Source of the DNA: Clostridium sp. CAG:273
Lineage (GTDB): Bacteria > Bacillota > Clostridia > TANB77 > CAG-508
Direction of reading: 5' to 3'
Assembly: GCA_000438355.1 (NCBI GenBank)
Contig: FR901506.1
Coordinates: forward strand, 1,522-7,078
DNA length: 5,557 nt
Below, piece by piece: positions 5,420 through 5,557 of this stretch (its first letter is position 1; the number at the start of each line of letters is the position of its first letter). The notes under the pieces are model-generated. The model made no database searches, was not told the DNA's origin, and was given only the letters and a program-made list of their open reading frames with translations. Both the position numbers and the translations under genes were made by a program.

Positions 5420-5557
5420 ATGTATAATTTTAGAACAGATATGGCAGTAGAAAGAAGAGATTTATATAAAAAGGCCAATAATATAGAAAATGATATAGAT
5501 GGAATTGAAACAGAAGAAGAAAAAGTGGATGAAGATATTACAATTTCACGTGTTAAT
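5420..5557 (+). CDS. gpr: spore germination protease GPR, N-terminal end (partial)
   Basis: The first 46 codons of GPR, the protease that degrades small acid-soluble spore proteins during germination to supply amino acids. It is made in the forespore as an inactive zymogen that cleaves off its own short propeptide. The start MYNFRTDMAVERRDLY carries the family's RTD-hydrophobic-AVE self-cleavage site. By analogy with B. megaterium (cut after Asp15), the cut would fall after Asp7, giving a seven-residue propeptide. A short acidic stretch (about 23-39, ENDIDGIETEEEKVDED) leads into ITISRV, in line with the family's first core strand. The catalytic aspartates lie beyond the window. AGGAGG ends seven bases before the ATG, and a candidate sigma-F/sigma-G promoter lies upstream. 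Its presence marks the host as an endospore former, or a descendant of one. Confidence 0.92.
   Translation, partial: MYNFRTDMAVERRDLYKKANNIENDIDGIETEEEKVDEDITISRVN

Overview
The window is strongly AT-rich, with AGA as the dominant arginine codon, purine-rich Shine-Dalgarno sites before each gene, and one endospore-specific gene (gpr). This points to a spore-forming, low-G+C member of the Clostridia, possibly an uncultured gut-type lineage. I cannot name a genus. All genes are on the + strand.

Layout: (1) the 3' end of murB (1-169), cell-wall precursor synthesis; (2) a 192-base gap with two tandem, imperfect copies of a hairpin-forming repeat; (3) a yvcK/glmR-family gene (362-1954) encoding a protein with two N-terminal membrane segments, a CofD-like core with an altered ligand loop, and a lysine-rich tail of about 100 residues; (4) a 129-base gap with a perfect 12-bp hairpin; (5) a glycogen-debranching, amylo-alpha-1,6-glucosidase-type enzyme (2084-4120) with a GTG start; (6) a 183-base gap with two AT-rich inverted repeats and no gene; (7) holA, the DNA polymerase III delta subunit, split into two overlapping reading frames (4304-4594 and 4560-5342); (8) a 77-base gap with a good match to a forespore sigma-F/sigma-G promoter; (9) the first 46 codons of gpr, the spore germination protease (5420 to the window end).

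The genes come from two regions that are conserved in Firmicutes. murB-yvcK is the remainder of the murB-rapZ-yvcK-whiA cluster, without rapZ between them or whiA after. holA-gpr is the remainder of comEC-holA-rpsT-gpr, without rpsT between them or comEC before. The debranching enzyme lies between the two. MurB and YvcK/GlmR share a theme, since GlmR binds UDP-GlcNAc and adjusts carbon flow into it, and UDP-GlcNAc is the precursor upstream of the MurB step. The debranching enzyme would feed glucose from storage glucan into the same pool, but a functional link is only inference.

I see no mobile element, CRISPR array, tRNA, rRNA or clearly new multi-gene system. The points most worth checking are the holA frameshift, the unusual YvcK protein, the tandem hairpins before yvcK, and the dual sigma-F/sigma-G promoter before gpr.
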